Assembly: GCA_003568945.1 (NCBI GenBank) | Contig: BDIP01000271.1 | Span: forward strand, 1 to 22,939 | From: Kipferlia bialata | Lineage: Eukaryota; Fornicata | DNA: 22,939 bases | Reading direction: 5' to 3' | Part shown: piece by piece, positions 8,255 to 20,062 of the stretch | How the letters are laid out: each line of letters starts with the position of its first letter | How positions within the stretch are numbered: position 1 is the stretch's first letter | Program-made: the position numbers and the translations under genes | The notes under the pieces: generated by a model | Database searches by the model: none | What the model was told of the DNA's origin: nothing | Seen by the model: the letters and a program-made list of their open reading frames with translations, nothing else

Positions 8255-9450
8255 ATGAACAGATACGACAGGGCCCTCACTGTCTTCTCCCCTGATGGGC
8301 ATCTGTTCCAGGTTCGTATTACTGCGTCTGTGGTCGTTTTCAGTGCCCATAGGCAGGAAATCCAGTGATTATCATTGTCTCTTTTCCTCTTACGCCAGGT
8401 TGAGTACGCCATGGAGGCTGTCGGACGCGGAACCACTGCTGTAGTGGCTAAGTCCCCTGGTAACATCGTGATTGGTCTTGAGAGGAAGGCTGCAGCCCGT
8501 CTTCAGGATCCTAGGTCCCTGCAGAAGGTCTACAAGCTGGATGACCACATCTTCTGTGTGTTTGCTGGGCTCACTGCTGACGCCCGTGTGCTGGTGAATG
8601 ACGCCCGTGTCGAGTGCCAGAGCCACAGGCTCTTTGTAGAGGACGCCCCCACTGTGGAGTACATTGGTAGGGCCATACACTGTATACCCACACAATTGTG
8701 TATTCATGGCGCCTTTATCTCTAATCGGTATGCCCAATAATATTTTGATGTGTGGTGTGACCTATATATCCGCTAAACCTCAGGGTCTGCTTCACTAAGC
8801 GTCTTTGTCCAGTGTGTCTTGTTCCTAATACTTCCCTTTGTGTTTCAGTGTGTATGTATCTCTTCCCAACCCCAGCTCGGTGGGTTGCTCGTAGGCAGCA
8901 GAGGTACACCCAGAGTGGAGGTGTGAGGCCCTACGGTGTGTCTCTTCTGATCTGTGGGTGGAACGCAGACGGCACAGGTGAGTGGGTGTTATGTATTCAT
9001 TGTTCCCTCGGTTCACTTGTATGGATATATAGGCACACATCACGTCCCCCCTCCCACCTTCCCCTATCTGCCCCCAGGCCACGTGTACCTGACTGAGCCA
9101 TCCGGTGTGTACAGCACGTGGCACGCAGCTGTCATTGGAAGGTACGGGAGTTTCAGGATACATGTGCCTATATATCCTCACTCTCCTCCTCTTCCTAACC
9201 CCCTAGGAACAGAAAGACTGTCATGGAGTACCTGGAGGGTAGGTGGGCTGAGGGCCAGGCTCCTACTGAGGAGGGAGAAGGAGAGGGCGAGGCAGAGGCA
9301 GAGGCAGAGGGAGAGGGAGAGGCTGAGGCCGATGAGGAGACCCAGGGGTGGAGCACCGAGGACTGTGCGGGTGTGGTCAGGGCAGCCCTGGAGGAGGTGG
9401 CCGAGAACAGAGAGAGGCTCGAGTTTGTCAACATCCCCAAGCCCCAGTAG
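8255..9450 (+). CDS. 20S proteasome subunit alpha-4 (PSMA7-type)
   Basis: Structural subunit of the alpha ring, gating access to the proteolytic chamber in cytosol and nucleus. Exons 8255-8311, 8399-8666, 8876-8977, 9078-9141, 9207-9450; phases agree and give 244 residues. The alpha signature is complete: [18 protein letters not shown] then [15 protein letters not shown], followed by [36 protein letters not shown] and [18 protein letters not shown]. The [15 protein letters not shown] and AGLTADAR blocks fit alpha-4 best; alpha-7 is the nearest alternative. Odd feature: residues about 185-209 are an acidic insertion of Glu with Gly or Ala, encoded by GAGGCA/GAGGGA hexamers, in the loop before the last helix where relatives have a short acidic loop. 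The 8667-8875 intron is long (209 nt). An AGTAAA lies 63 nt after the stop, like the Giardia poly(A) signal. Confidence 0.93.
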
Positions 9451-9720
9451 ATATATAACTAGTAGGCATGGAGACCCACATCGCATATGGCCAGCCTATG
9501 ACACTCACCAAGAGTAAAACAAAAGAAACCGCAGTGCATTCAATATAATGACATCCTAGCATTTATCGTTGTGAGACTGTATTGTTGTATACAGTAACAA
9601 GTACGGTATTAATCATGACATTACGCATGGTACGAAAGGGTTGGTTAGGAAGCAACCATATATGAAAGAGATATGTGTGTATCGATAGTGTTACATAGGG
9701 TACAAGTGGGAGAGTTCCAA

Positions 9721-12700
9721 TCAGAGCCCCCCCGACATATGGGCCACATCTGACTGCAGCAGAGACAGCTTCCTCTGCAGCTCGTCTGTCCCCAGTCCAG
9801 CCGAGGCGACCCTAGTTCTGGCACTGCGCACCTTCCTCTGCAGTGCCAGTCTCTCTCCCTGCTGCCTCTTGAGGGTGATGGCTCTCAGCCTCTCCATGCC
9901 GTCTGTCTCCTGAGGGACAGGGGCAGCCGACACCACAACGCGGGTGCGGCCTGACTCTCTGTGCCTGCCCTGGTCCCTAGAGGCATGCTGATTAGAGGGA
10001 GGGCGGTCCCTGGGGGAGGGCCTCTGGTCACGGGGTCTGTCCCTCTCTCTGAGGCCAGACCCACTGCCCTCTCTCCTAGCAGTAGTGCTAGAGGCATGCT
10101 CTGAGGCATGGTGGTCAGGGCTACGGGCATGCATGGTGTGAGGGCGTGAGGGGCGTGTGGTGTGGGGCCGAGAAGGGTGTGACACAGTGGGTGTCTGGGT
10201 AGATACTCTCATCTTCCCCCTTCCCGCCAGAGTCTTGTGCCCAGCCCTGTGCTTAGGGGGTGATATGTTGGAGGAGCGGCGGTCCCTCTCCCTCTCCATC
10301 TCCTCCCGTGCGTCCAGACGGTGCCCCCTCCCCAGGGTATGTGATGCCTTGCCAATGCGAGAGTTGGAGTGCACCAGAGACCTAGTCTCGGTGGGGTGGG
10401 CCACGTGTCTGTCTCTGTCTCTGTCTCTGTCTCTGTCTCCCCCCTTGTCTACACCACGCTTCGGACGAGTGGGAGATGTGGTGGCTCGGGACGAGTGCCC
10501 TGGGGACCTATTCTTCTCCCTCTCCCTCTCCCTCTGCCCCCTGGTGCCTCTGTCCCTATGTGCGTCTGAGGGAGGGGTCAGGTTGACAGAGAGAGTGACA
10601 GCACCGCTTGGGTCTGTCCTATCTCTCTGCCGTTCTCTCCTGCGCTCCCTCTCCCTCTCCCTCTCCCTTTCCCTCTCCCTCTGCCTCTGTGGGGACACAG
10701 GGCCATGCCTCAGATGACTGGGGACATCGGAGGTGGAGTGCCGGTGCTCCCCACCCTCTCTCCCCCTCTCCCTCTCCCTCTCCCTATCCCTAGTGTCCGA
10801 TACACTCTTCCTACTCGACCCCACAACCTTGTGTCTGTCGAGTAGGGAGGGAGGGCCTCTGGGGGTGTGGGTCTTGGCAACCACAGACGATACAGTCACA
10901 GGACGGTCACCAACATAGGCACGGCGGGTCTTGTGGAGACGCGCCTTCTCCCGGGCTCTCTCTCTCTCTCTCAGCTGCTCCTTCTCAAGCTTGCGCGCCT
11001 TGTCTCTCTCTCTCTCCAGATCAGCGTGATGTCTCAGCATTCTCTCCGCCTCCTTCTCCAGGTTCCTCTCCCTTTCCTTCTCAGCGGCAAGCTTCCTCTC
11101 TCGTTCTCTCTCCCTCACCAGCTCTCTCTCCCTCTCCCTCTCTCTTTCAGCCTCAGCCTGCCTCTCAAGCTCAGCCTCTCTCTGACGCTGAAGCTTACTC
11201 TCCTCCTCCATCGCCCGCTCTCTCTCTCTCTGCCGTTCAGCCTCCTTCTCCTCCTCCCGGGCTCGTCTCTCCTTCTCCACACGTATCTGCTCTCTCTCTG
11301 CGTCCCTCCTACTCCTCTCCATCTCCACCGCTCTACCCATCTCAGACACGGTCGAGTCCCGCCTGGGCTTATCACCACTGCACACAGCAGCAGCTGCTCC
11401 CATGGGTGCTTGACTCTCTCTCTGTGGCCTTGCCTTGGGGGTAGTGGCACATGCTGCATAGTCCAGGGGTAGGTGGGACAGAGACCTGTCACTAGGCATC
11501 TGCAGGTCGAGGGACAGAGGGGGGAGCTTTGACAGATGCTCTGCTACTGTAAGGGAGTTTGATGCAACACGCTCGGCACTGTCTCTCCCTTCCCCCTGTC
11601 CACTGTCTCTCTCTGCCACCGTGTGCGTGGCCTCTGCCACCAGACTGTCTGTGTCGCATATGGGTGCATCCACCCCCGAGGCCACTGACTGCACAGACTG
11701 TACAGCGGACAGACCAGACATACCTCTGGAGGGGGCACCCCTGGTCGGGGACTGCTGCTGGCGCTTCTCCCTCTCGCTCTCCCTCTCTCCCTCTCTCCTC
11801 CCTCTCGCCCTCTCCCTCCTTGGGCTGACTGTCTGTGCTCTCTCTCTCTGCCTCTCCTTGATGGCAGAGATCGCATCTATAGAGGCAGTGATGTCACGTC
11901 GGGTCTTGGGCGGGGATCTGTTCCGCTGTCTCTCCAGCTCTCTCCCCTTGCCCTCTAATAGCATCGTCTGCCGCATACTGACCTTGGCCTCCACTAGCGT
12001 TAGGGCAGCTGACCCCATTCCAGACAGACGGGCTCTCTCTCTCTCCGTATCAGCAGCGTTCTGCTCCAACTCCTCACGCAGGGCAGCGCATCTAGGGTCA
12101 GAAAGAGACTTCATATGTACATGAGGATACATGAGATGCTATATAGATGGACCCTACCTAGCCTCCAGCCTCCCTGCTGCCTGCCTGAGTCTGTCTAGTT
12201 GGGTGTGCAAGGTGACACGCCTCTCTCTCTCCCCCTCCCTCTCGCCATCCACAATGTTACTGTATTCCTGTCTTTAGACATGCAATGGCCCGGGGTGTAT
12301 GTAAGTGGCTATACACCATTACCTGTGTAACTGCGGCCCTCAGCCTCCACAACCTCAGTAAGGCATTGGTCTGTGCCGCAAGGGCCGCTCTCAGCTCCAG
12401 CCTACCCTCAAACAGTGCCACCAGCCTCAGGGCCACACTCTGCACCACTGCATCCCCAGAGGCAGCCTCCTCATCGGTGTTGAGAGATGCCACACTGGAT
12501 GCCCCTGTCGTCCTGACCCGTGCCCTATCCCCCCTATCCTCCAGGTGAGTGGTCTGGGGTGTAGCCTCGTCGATGTTGAGGGTAGTGGGCTGTGGGTCTG
12601 CAGCTGTCTCACTAGCATGACCCAACTCGCCCTGTTGCCCCCTGCCACCTTGCACTGGTGCTGTGTCTCTACCCTCTGCCCCATGGGTATGGCCAGTGTC

Positions 12701-14964
12701 CATGGAGGGCACAGTGAGGGGCACCTCAGATTGGTGTAGACCGCTGACATTGGGCTGCCCAGAGGAGTGCCGGTTCTGACGCTGTACATTCCGCAGTTCC
12801 TGCCGTGAGACAATATACCCCTACATATACCTAACACAACGGATGCAAAGAGTACATTTGGGTATCCACATACATGCATATATCTATACACATCTAGATA
12901 TACCTCGCTCAGTGCCGCCACCGTGGCACTCAGTCTGTCCACCAGGGCCTGGTACTGGCCAGCCTGGGCCTCGACTGGTATCACCACACGGGTCAGCTTC
13001 GACCTAGTGACTCGCTGGGCGGTGCCTGGGTTAAGAGGATCACGGAGACGCAGGCATGCCTGTATATACAATGGATATGATATGGGAATACACATATGTG
13101 GGTTACCTGCAAATGCCAGTGTATGCATGGTATCGTCGTAGTGAGCGGCAACGGGAGACAGAGCAGCAATGATAACGGTCTGACTGTTTCCGCCTGTGGG
13201 TGAGACGGGCAATCATGGGCTTGTGATGGCTACCAATGACTGATAATGAACCATTGTACATGTGAAAGGTATATACAACACAGCATAATGACACGCACCG
13301 AGGGACGGCCTGAGTAGCCGGGTCAGCTTGCAGCTTCTGAACGGGACGTGCCCTGCCCCGCTGGTCATGGCTGTGATGACCCTGCCTAGGCCTAGCAGGG
13401 AGGTGTTGATGTGGCTACCGGTCACGAGGCTCTCCTTCTCTCTCTCCTTGGCCCTGTCAGACTCTCGGGCCTCTCTCTCTCTCTCCCTGTCTCTCGTCTT
13501 GTGCCTCTCACTGCCAGCAAGGTCCACCAGCACCAGCTTAGCCTCAGTAGGGGCCACCCCCCCATCCGGGTCCCCACCCTTGTGCACAGACACAAACACC
13601 AGGCAGTGGCTGCGACTGCTGCTCAGATTGGCAGAGGTCTCAGCGGTGTGGCGCCTCTTGTGGGCCTGGGGTGAGAGCATGCCACCAGTGAGTAACTTGC
13701 ACCCTAGGCTTACACCAAAGTGATATATGTAAATACCTGTTTGACCAGGGATAGTGCATCTGGGGCTGACGGCACCACATGCCACTGGAGCCCTACCACA
13801 TTGTCAGAGGTCGAGCCTGCGGGTGGGAACATCGTAATATACCGTATACCATGATATAATAAACCATGCATATGTGGTGAGGGCAATATGCAGTGCAGTA
13901 CGATTCACTTCAGCAGATATATACAGATTAACTCCTACACACACCGTACCTGTTCCTGAGTTTCTGATCTGGAGGGGGGCAGGATCAGCCTCTGAGGGCA
14001 GGAGGTCATGCAGGGTATCGTTGTAGACCTAAGGGTGGGAGGAGAACAGAACATAGAAAGAGAGTAGGGTGCAATGAATGAATGAATGAATGGATCCAGA
14101 AGTAGTGCTCACTGTCACTGAGCTACATGCATGAACTATGTGTCCCCACCTCTACGGCTGCCACCGACACTGTCACTGTGCCTGTGGGAGCTGAAGGGGA
14201 ATCGGAATCTGATACACCTCTATCAGCTGTGCCGCTAAAGAGAGCGGCTAGCGAGAGGGGGATGATACCGGGATCAGACTCCGACCCAAACATGGTGTAG
14301 GTCTTTCCTGGGGTGAGATCCTAATTACATATAGCAGGTTAACCCCATATACTGAGTATAGGTAGTAGAAGATAGCACATGGACTCCCACCTGCCCCTGT
14401 GTGTCCATAGGCCAGTACAGATGCATTGAACCCGTCCAGCACGTAGTCGATCAGCGGGGTGACCACATCTGCATACACAGTCCTAGGGGTGAGAGGACAC
14501 CACCGAGAACTATTTGCATAGACTAAATTGACTCCAGCATACCCCTCATCTCATTTCAGCACATGCACCCACCTCGTTCCACTGCCAGGCCCGTACACAT
14601 GATCCAAGTGGAACTCTCTGCTGTTCCGCAGCGTGTGGTGCACCCCTCGGGACGGCTCAGTGACCACCTGCAATGAGCGTAATAATGCATATGTGAATAC
14701 ACTCAACACCCAGAAGTGGGAAAGTAAAGAGGGGATATACAGAGAGTGACACCAACCACTTACCACTGAATTGGTCCCCTCCTTTACCTCTAGCACATCT
14801 GTCGATGTATAGAGGGAGTCGGCATCCAGAGGGGAAGGGGCACCGGGTCTGATGCGAGCAGCAACCAGAATCCTACCCTGTCGTGAGGAAAACACATGCA
14901 ACAAACACATCACACACACATGAATATGAAGGCTGAATTGCAATCACCAGCCGCTGCACTCCTG

Positions 14965-15015
<51 letters not shown>

Positions 15016-15111
15016 GTCAGAGGACTGAGGCATCCCCTGTGGGGTCCCCTGCTCCTCTCGCTCTGCGACACCCGCTCTTCCCTCGGACACAGGGTCCTTG
15101 GAGGCGGGCAT
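9721..15111 (-). CDS. Kinesin with N-terminal motor and long Arg/Glu-rich tail
   Basis: ATP-driven microtubule motor. Thirteen exons in reading order: 15013-15111, 14764-14877, 14573-14667, 14391-14482, 14150-14307, 13950-14028, 13737-13816, 13299-13665, 13107-13193, 12904-13025, 12323-12799, 12158-12267, 9721-12091. All phases close, giving 1416 residues. The motor starts GRILVAARIRP (34-44). P-loop AYGHTGAGKTYTMFG has Lys135 and is split by an intron. Switch I is NLSSSRSH (252-259), switch II DLAGSE (287-292), then HVPFRSCKLTRLL and SLGGNSQTVIIAALSP, with the motor ending near FAGTAQRVTRSK. An Arg/Glu/Asp insertion (about 295-318) sits between switch II and helix alpha-4 at the microtubule-facing side. 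The tail (residues 430-1416) is mostly RE/ER helices, RD repeats, Ser/Pro and His-rich segments encoded by GA/CT tracts. The subfamily is unclear; the motor end is reminiscent of kinesin-4. Confidence 0.9.
10408..10440. repeat. TCTGTC hexamer repeat inside the kinesin tail
   Basis: About five units of gtctct occur in the last kinesin exon. On the minus strand they encode alternating Asp-Arg. This is one of many CT-rich simple repeats in the exon that are translated as RD or RE dipeptides. Confidence 0.85.
14970..15011. repeat. (AT)n microsatellite in kinesin intron 1
   Basis: A long AT run directly next to the donor of the first kinesin exon (minus-strand GTATAT). Confidence 0.95.
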
Positions 15112-15306
15112 CTCAGTATCTAGTACCTAGTACTATCTAGGTGAGGGAGTCACAGTCAGAGGCCTATTGATAGAGCATCATATGGTCGCCACTTGGACCT
15201 GTCCCAATGTTGAATCAAAAGGGTTCAGTGTTTTTGGAACGCCGAAAGCTCTGACAGTCGCCCTGCAACCTTCTCAAGCACCATTTAGCGTTTCCAAGAG
15301 CAATAG
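15112..15306. promoter_or_regulatory. Divergent spacer between kinesin and transporter genes
   Basis: 195 bp between opposite start codons. A small direct/inverted element (ctagtacctagtactatctagg, near 15119-15140; 22 bp in two overlapping halves) lies close to the kinesin start. A shared promoter is a positional inference only. Confidence 0.3.
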
Positions 15307-17223
15307 ATGGGTGGCGATATCTCGCCTCTGGCTGAGGGTATGTTTTAGCAAGTCCATGGGTCCATTTGTGTTCCGACACATTATATTGCCGGTTTTTGTA
15401 ATTCTTCTATCGTCTTCTCGCTTTCCTGTATTCCTTTATGCACTGTATGCATGGTTCCTTTTATTATCGATCGGGGTTGTTCTGTTTTACCGATATTTAG
15501 CAGTGAAGGGCCATGTTTCATGTGGATTTACCAATTCTTATGTGCACCTTCCCTTCTCACCCCAGGCATCACATGGGCCATGACCTGCTCTATCGTGGTG
15601 GTTGCTGTGGTGATTGACCTTGTCAACAACCCCCTCCACCACCCCACCCCCTTCATCCGCTACCGCACCATCAACTGGCTGCTCTGTGGACTGTCCTATG
15701 CTCTGTCCTACATGGGACGCTACAACATCAGCGTGGCCAACGTGGATGCTGTCAAGAACTACTACGACTGCCAGGACTCCTATGGCACCATCATCCTTGT
15801 GGGTAACGTGGCCTATGCCGCCTGTGTCATCATCAACGGATACATGGTGGACAAGATTGGGGCCCGCAAGGGAATCATCATAGGTATCAATCCAACGATG
15901 TCATTATGCCCATGGGGTTACTGAAGAATCAGTTATAGTTTATGTGTCCTGTTTCGACTATTACTGTGGTCCAGATATCCGTTGCATATATAGTCTCTCA
16001 AGTATCCCCCCACCCCCAGGCACCCTCGGATCTGGCATTCTCAACCTGCTCATGGGCCTTGTGTGTCTGTCCGACCTCAAGGGCACCTCCTGGGTCACCC
16101 TGATGTCCATCCTGTATGCCATCAACAACTACTTCCAGACCTACTCCACCTCCTCCATCTGCAAGGCAGGCGTCAACTGGTACCACATCAAGGAGAGGGG
16201 CGTCTTCTCAGGCATCTTCGGCGTGGTCATCTCCTTCGGGTTCTTCCTGGCCTACGGTGTGGACGGGGCCCTCCTCCACAACGATGCCACCAACACCCCC
16301 CTCATCTTCTTCATCCCCGGTGTCATCCTCCTCATCTTCTGCGTGCTCGACTACCTCTTTGTGCGTGCCCTCCCCGAGGACCAGTTCGATGACGAGATGC
16401 TCGTCAACCTGAGGCCCCCCGGCTTCGACCGCAGCACCCTGTGCAACCAGAAGCCTGCCTTCATGACTGTGATCAAGCCCATCATCTCCCAGTCCATCTT
16501 TGCATACCTCGCCATCATTGAGGTGTTCATCGGGTGGTGCAGAGACGGCATCCTCAACTGGTACCCCTCCTTCATCCAGGTCAGGGCCTCTCTCTCTCTC
16601 TCACTCTTTCTCTCTCACTCTTGACTGACGCCAGGACCATTACGACCAGAGCTCCTCCTCCATCGTGTACACTATTGCCTACACCGGAGTGACTGTGGGA
16701 GGCATGTTTGGGTCTCTCTTCACCGGCACCATCTCGGACAAGCTGTTCAACGCGAGGAGGCAGCCTGCCGCCCTGCTCGACCTTGGTCTCCTCCTTGTTA
16801 TGCAGATGGGCATGGCGTTCTGGTACGGCAGGACCGACACCGGTATGGCAGAGGCCTGGCTCATTACGGGTGCCTCTGTCTTCTTCAGCGGAGTGCATGG
16901 CATTGTGACATCCACCGCTGCCATGGACTTTGCAGGGTCAGGTGGGGGGGATGTGTATATATGTGTATATATGAATTATATATATATATATCTGACCCCA
17001 GGTGCCACTGGCACTGCTGTCGGTATGCTCGATGGCATCCAGAAGCTGGGCAGTGCCGTGACTGGCCCGGGCATGGCCAAGATTGTGAACAGTGGCCCCG
17101 ATGGATACTACTGGTGGATCATCTCGATGATGCCAGCTGCCATTATCGACATCATCCTCTTCCTCATCATCCTTAAGAGAAAGCCCAAGGAGGTATGGAC
17201 ACACACACACTCTCTCTTATATA

Positions 17224-17257
<34 letters not shown>

Positions 17258-17367
17258 GTCTCCCACCCCAGATGGTCGAGGAGTCCAAGATAGACGGCAG
17301 GGAGACCAGCACCCTCATCCACTCCAGACAGTCTGCAGAGGACCTCCTCGACGACGCAGAGGTCTAA
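15307..17367 (+). CDS. Organophosphate:phosphate antiporter (GlpT/SLC37-like MFS transporter)
   Basis: Probably exchanges a sugar phosphate or glycerol-3-phosphate for inorganic phosphate across a membrane. Exons 15307-15337, 15566-15883, 16020-16579, 16635-16941, 17002-17192, 17272-17367; phases agree and give 500 residues. Membrane segments are evident: a first helix in AMTCSIVVVAVVIDLV, then LLCGLSYALSYMGRYNISVA with the conserved Arg-Tyr-Asn of this family, IYPxx-free cytosolic loops, VIKPIISQSIFAYLAIIEVF, and late DFAGSGATGTAVGMLDGIQK and WWIISMMPAAIIDIILFLII. The charged cytosolic tail ends EDLLDDAEV. The first exon (MGGDISPLAEG) is the weakest part: its intron is 228 nt. ATG at 15580 in the second exon is an alternative start that would keep all transmembrane helices. 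Substrate cannot be read from sequence. Confidence 0.85.
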
Positions 17368-17670
17368 GGCATCGGGATAGTACAATAGAATGTGAATTTC
17401 CAGAATGTATGAGTGGTTAGCAAAAAGTATGTCATTATGTTCTGGGTATTGTGGAGTAGATATTATGTCAAGCATGAAAACATTGGACACCCAGGCCTGT
17501 CTGGCTCTGATTAGGAGATTGACAATAGATATCCACTGACATAGTGAGCCTGTGACAGGGTGTCATTGACAGTGTCAGGGCTGACTCAGCGACTGAGTTC
17601 TCAACAAAAATAGGGCTCCAGAGTGTCGAGGCCCTTCCCGTACCACTTCTCTGAACGGTCAGACAGTCTG
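17368..17670. other. Intergenic region between transporter and TRM10 genes
   Basis: About 300 bp between two genes in the same direction. The frame of the TRM10 start is open back to TAG at 17611-17613 without another ATG. An acceptor-like atag there could mean an upstream exon, but none was found. Nothing else recognised. Confidence 0.5.
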
Positions 17671-19424
17671 ATGGTTCCGGACCCGACTTGGCAGGCCAAG
17701 AGGATACGTATCAAGGAGAAGAAGAGGTGAGGCCACTCTGTCTCTCTTTCAACTATCTCTAGTGTGTCAACAGTATTGATTTGATTACCCTTAGTCTCTC
17801 TCTCACTCTCAGAGAGGAGCGCAAGGCTCGGAATGCTGCTGCCAGAAAGGTGCTTGTGGATGAGCTAGGTGAGTAACCATATGGGCATATAGTAGTATAG
17901 AGTCTAGCACGGCAGGGAAGTGCATCCACAGATTATATACACTGTGTCTTGTATACCACATAGTCTTGCCTGACCCAGGAGAGGAGGCCGCCGTGGCCAA
18001 GATCAAGGAGCTGGCCATCGTCCATGCCCAGTGGCACAGAGACAAGAGACAACGCCTCCTGGAGGACAAGGCCCAGTACGTAGACACTTATAGATAGAGC
18101 CTACTCTCTCTGCCCAGCCTTTCTCCTCTTCTCACCCAGCTTCATTGAGCTCTCTGCCGCCAATGCATCCCGCCCAGTCCCCCTACCTATCATATGTATG
18201 GACTTCCAGTTCTCTCCCCTGATGACTGACAAGGAGACACGCTCCCTGGGACAGCAGATGAGCCAGGTGGGGATACTGCTCATTGTATATAGTGATACAT
18301 CTATATACTAGATCTTCAAGTCGTTAACCCTCTCACGATAGCTCTACGGTGCTGCCTGGCGCCACAAGAACCCCCTCCCTGTGAGTGTAGTGGGACTGAC
18401 CCCTGGTCCCATGCAGGTGGGGGATAGTGGGTGTATGAGGCATAGACATGTGTGACTGTGGTCTTAATGGCCTTCACCCCTGACCCCTAGGATGTGATGG
18501 ACAGATACCCGGGGTTCCCCTGGGAGGGCGTGGACATCAGGCCCACCTCCTTGCTGGAGACATACCCCAGGGACAAGGTGCTGTACCTCAGTGCAGATGC
18601 AGACGAGGAGATCGAGGGACTGGAGGGTACGGGCCTGACACTGATATGATATGAAGTATCCCAGTCACACAGTCTGACGGCTATGTGATATCCCCTCTCT
18701 CTTGCTATGTGACTAACCTCAGACGACCACGTCTACGTGATTGGAGCCTTTGTGGACAGAAACAGACACGTACGTATATGAGTTTAGTATTATTGCTGGG
18801 TCTCCTTGTGCAATGTCAGTTACAGTATACAACCCCTCCCCTATCCCCTTATCCCCAGAAGAACTGCACCAATGACTGGGCTGTCAAGAATGGTGTACGC
18901 ACTGTACGTCTACCTATCCAGAAGGGGTGGATGACGGCATCGAGTGTGCTCACAGTCAACCAGGTATGTACTAGTATATACCTATCATTGGATGATAGCT
19001 ACGGTCTCTCAGATACCATACTCCTCTAACACCCCTCACCCCCCAGTGCCATGCATACCTCAAGGCCCTGCACGATGGCATGAGGGGAAGGGAAGCCTTT
19101 GAGGCAGTAGTGCCACCGAGGAAGAGAGGCCTGGGGAGGAAGAAGCCTAAGGGAAAGAGAAAGGGAGGTGATAGGGAGAAGGAGGCCGCCAAGAAGGCTG
19201 AGAACACCCCATGTGAGGGTGTGGTCCCTGGTGAGGGTGGCCAGACAGAAACACCTGCAGAGACTGAGACAGAGACACCGGCAGAGACTGAGACTGTGAC
19301 TGAGACTGTCCAGACAGCAGGTGATGCAGATGGCAGTGCCCTCCCCCCAGTCGACTCCCCCCTGCCCAAGAGACCGTCATGTGACCCAGAGAGAGAGACA
19401 GAGGCAGAGGCAGAGGCAGAGTGA
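17671..19424 (+). CDS. TRM10-type tRNA (guanine/adenine-N1) methyltransferase, position 9
   Basis: SPOUT-fold enzyme that methylates N1 of the purine at tRNA position 9 using S-adenosylmethionine. Exons 17671-17726, 17813-17868, 17979-18075, 18140-18266, 18342-18416, 18491-18626, 18723-18769, 18859-18963, 19047-19424; all phases agree, 358 residues. A basic N-terminal helix (WQAKRIRIKEKKREERKAR) is typical. The core follows the family order: PIICMDFQFSPLMTDKE, SLGQQMSQLYGAAWRHK, VLYLSADADEEIEGLE, then VYVIGAFVDRNRHKN with Asp194 at the place of the family's catalytic Asp, VRTVRLPIQ and SSVLTVNQCHAYLKAL. The C-terminal 100 residues are a basic stretch (KRGLGRKKPKGKRKGG) followed by Thr/Glu repeats and a final Glu/Ala run. 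The start ATG is the first in frame after TAG at 17611. Guanine versus adenine preference cannot be told here. Confidence 0.9.
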
Positions 19425-20062
19425 ATGGGATGGTGTGCGCAGAAACGTGTGTTCACATGGCCTCAGTGGCAGAATAGCTCGTGATTCATTCAGTACTACA
19501 GTATATATACAATTTCTAGGATCTTGATCCAATAGACAAGCGTGAACCCTGTATCTATGCCGCAACACCAGCTCTATGGTCTCCATTGTGTGTACCTCTC
19601 ACCAAATAGACAGTAGCAGATAATACAAAAGGAGTGAATCCTATACTCATACAACCTCCGACTAAAACCCAAAGGACTGGATACGACTCGGCGGATTCAA
19701 CTGGCTCCCAAGCCCTTGACCATAGAAAGCGGATGCTTAGGTTAACCACACCAAAGACATCCCTCCCGTAAGACGTATGGATGAAAGCTTCTCAATCCAA
19801 ACGACCCTGCTCCCGATAAACTGGCCGAGAACTGGTCTCGGCATATTCACATATTGTACACATAGAGTGTCACGGAGGTGTACAGGAACACCAGGCACAC
19901 ATCCAAGGGGATGTGAAGTCTGATGGGGATGCATGAGACACATACCAATGGAGCAGGAGGAGAATAGGTCAATGGAAGGCCTCACTGTATCTGTTGGTGG
20001 TCTGTATGAGGAAGGGACCGAGACCCCTAACTAACCAGCCCTAGTCCCTGATGCATATACCA
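19425..20062. other. Convergent intergenic region
   Basis: The longest gene-free stretch in the window, between TRM10 and the opposite-strand DNAAF11 stop. Small open frames on the minus strand (for example 19737-19985) have no recognisable protein character. No tRNA or repeat found. Confidence 0.5.

Noticed and set aside
10157-11472. Long plus-strand open frames rich in Leu, Ser and Pro (10157-10717, 10867-11472)
   Set aside because: They are complements of the RE-rich kinesin tail; CT repeats read on the other strand give open Leu/Ser frames without any domain.
13026-13106. Stop-free reading through the kinesin intron, and a shorter 47-nt version of that intron
   Set aside because: Retention would insert NPHMCIPISYPLYIQ into the motor end, and the 47-nt version breaks the frame. 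The 81-nt intron ending at cttaacccag restores the frame and gives the expected FAGTAQRVTRSK motor end.
15167-15583. Single-exon frame upstream of the transporter as its N-terminus
   Set aside because: It ends in a stop in a frame different from the transporter and shows no similarity to it; only the short 15307-15337 segment joins in phase.
16351-17210. Minus-strand frames inside the transporter gene (16351-16575, 16581-16898, 16938-17210)
   Set aside because: They are shadows of the well-supported plus-strand transporter exons, which have clear membrane segments and family motifs.
19555-19985. Small minus-strand frames in the 19425-20062 spacer
   Set aside because: They are under 85 codons, have no recognisable sequence character, and lie in a convergent intergenic region.
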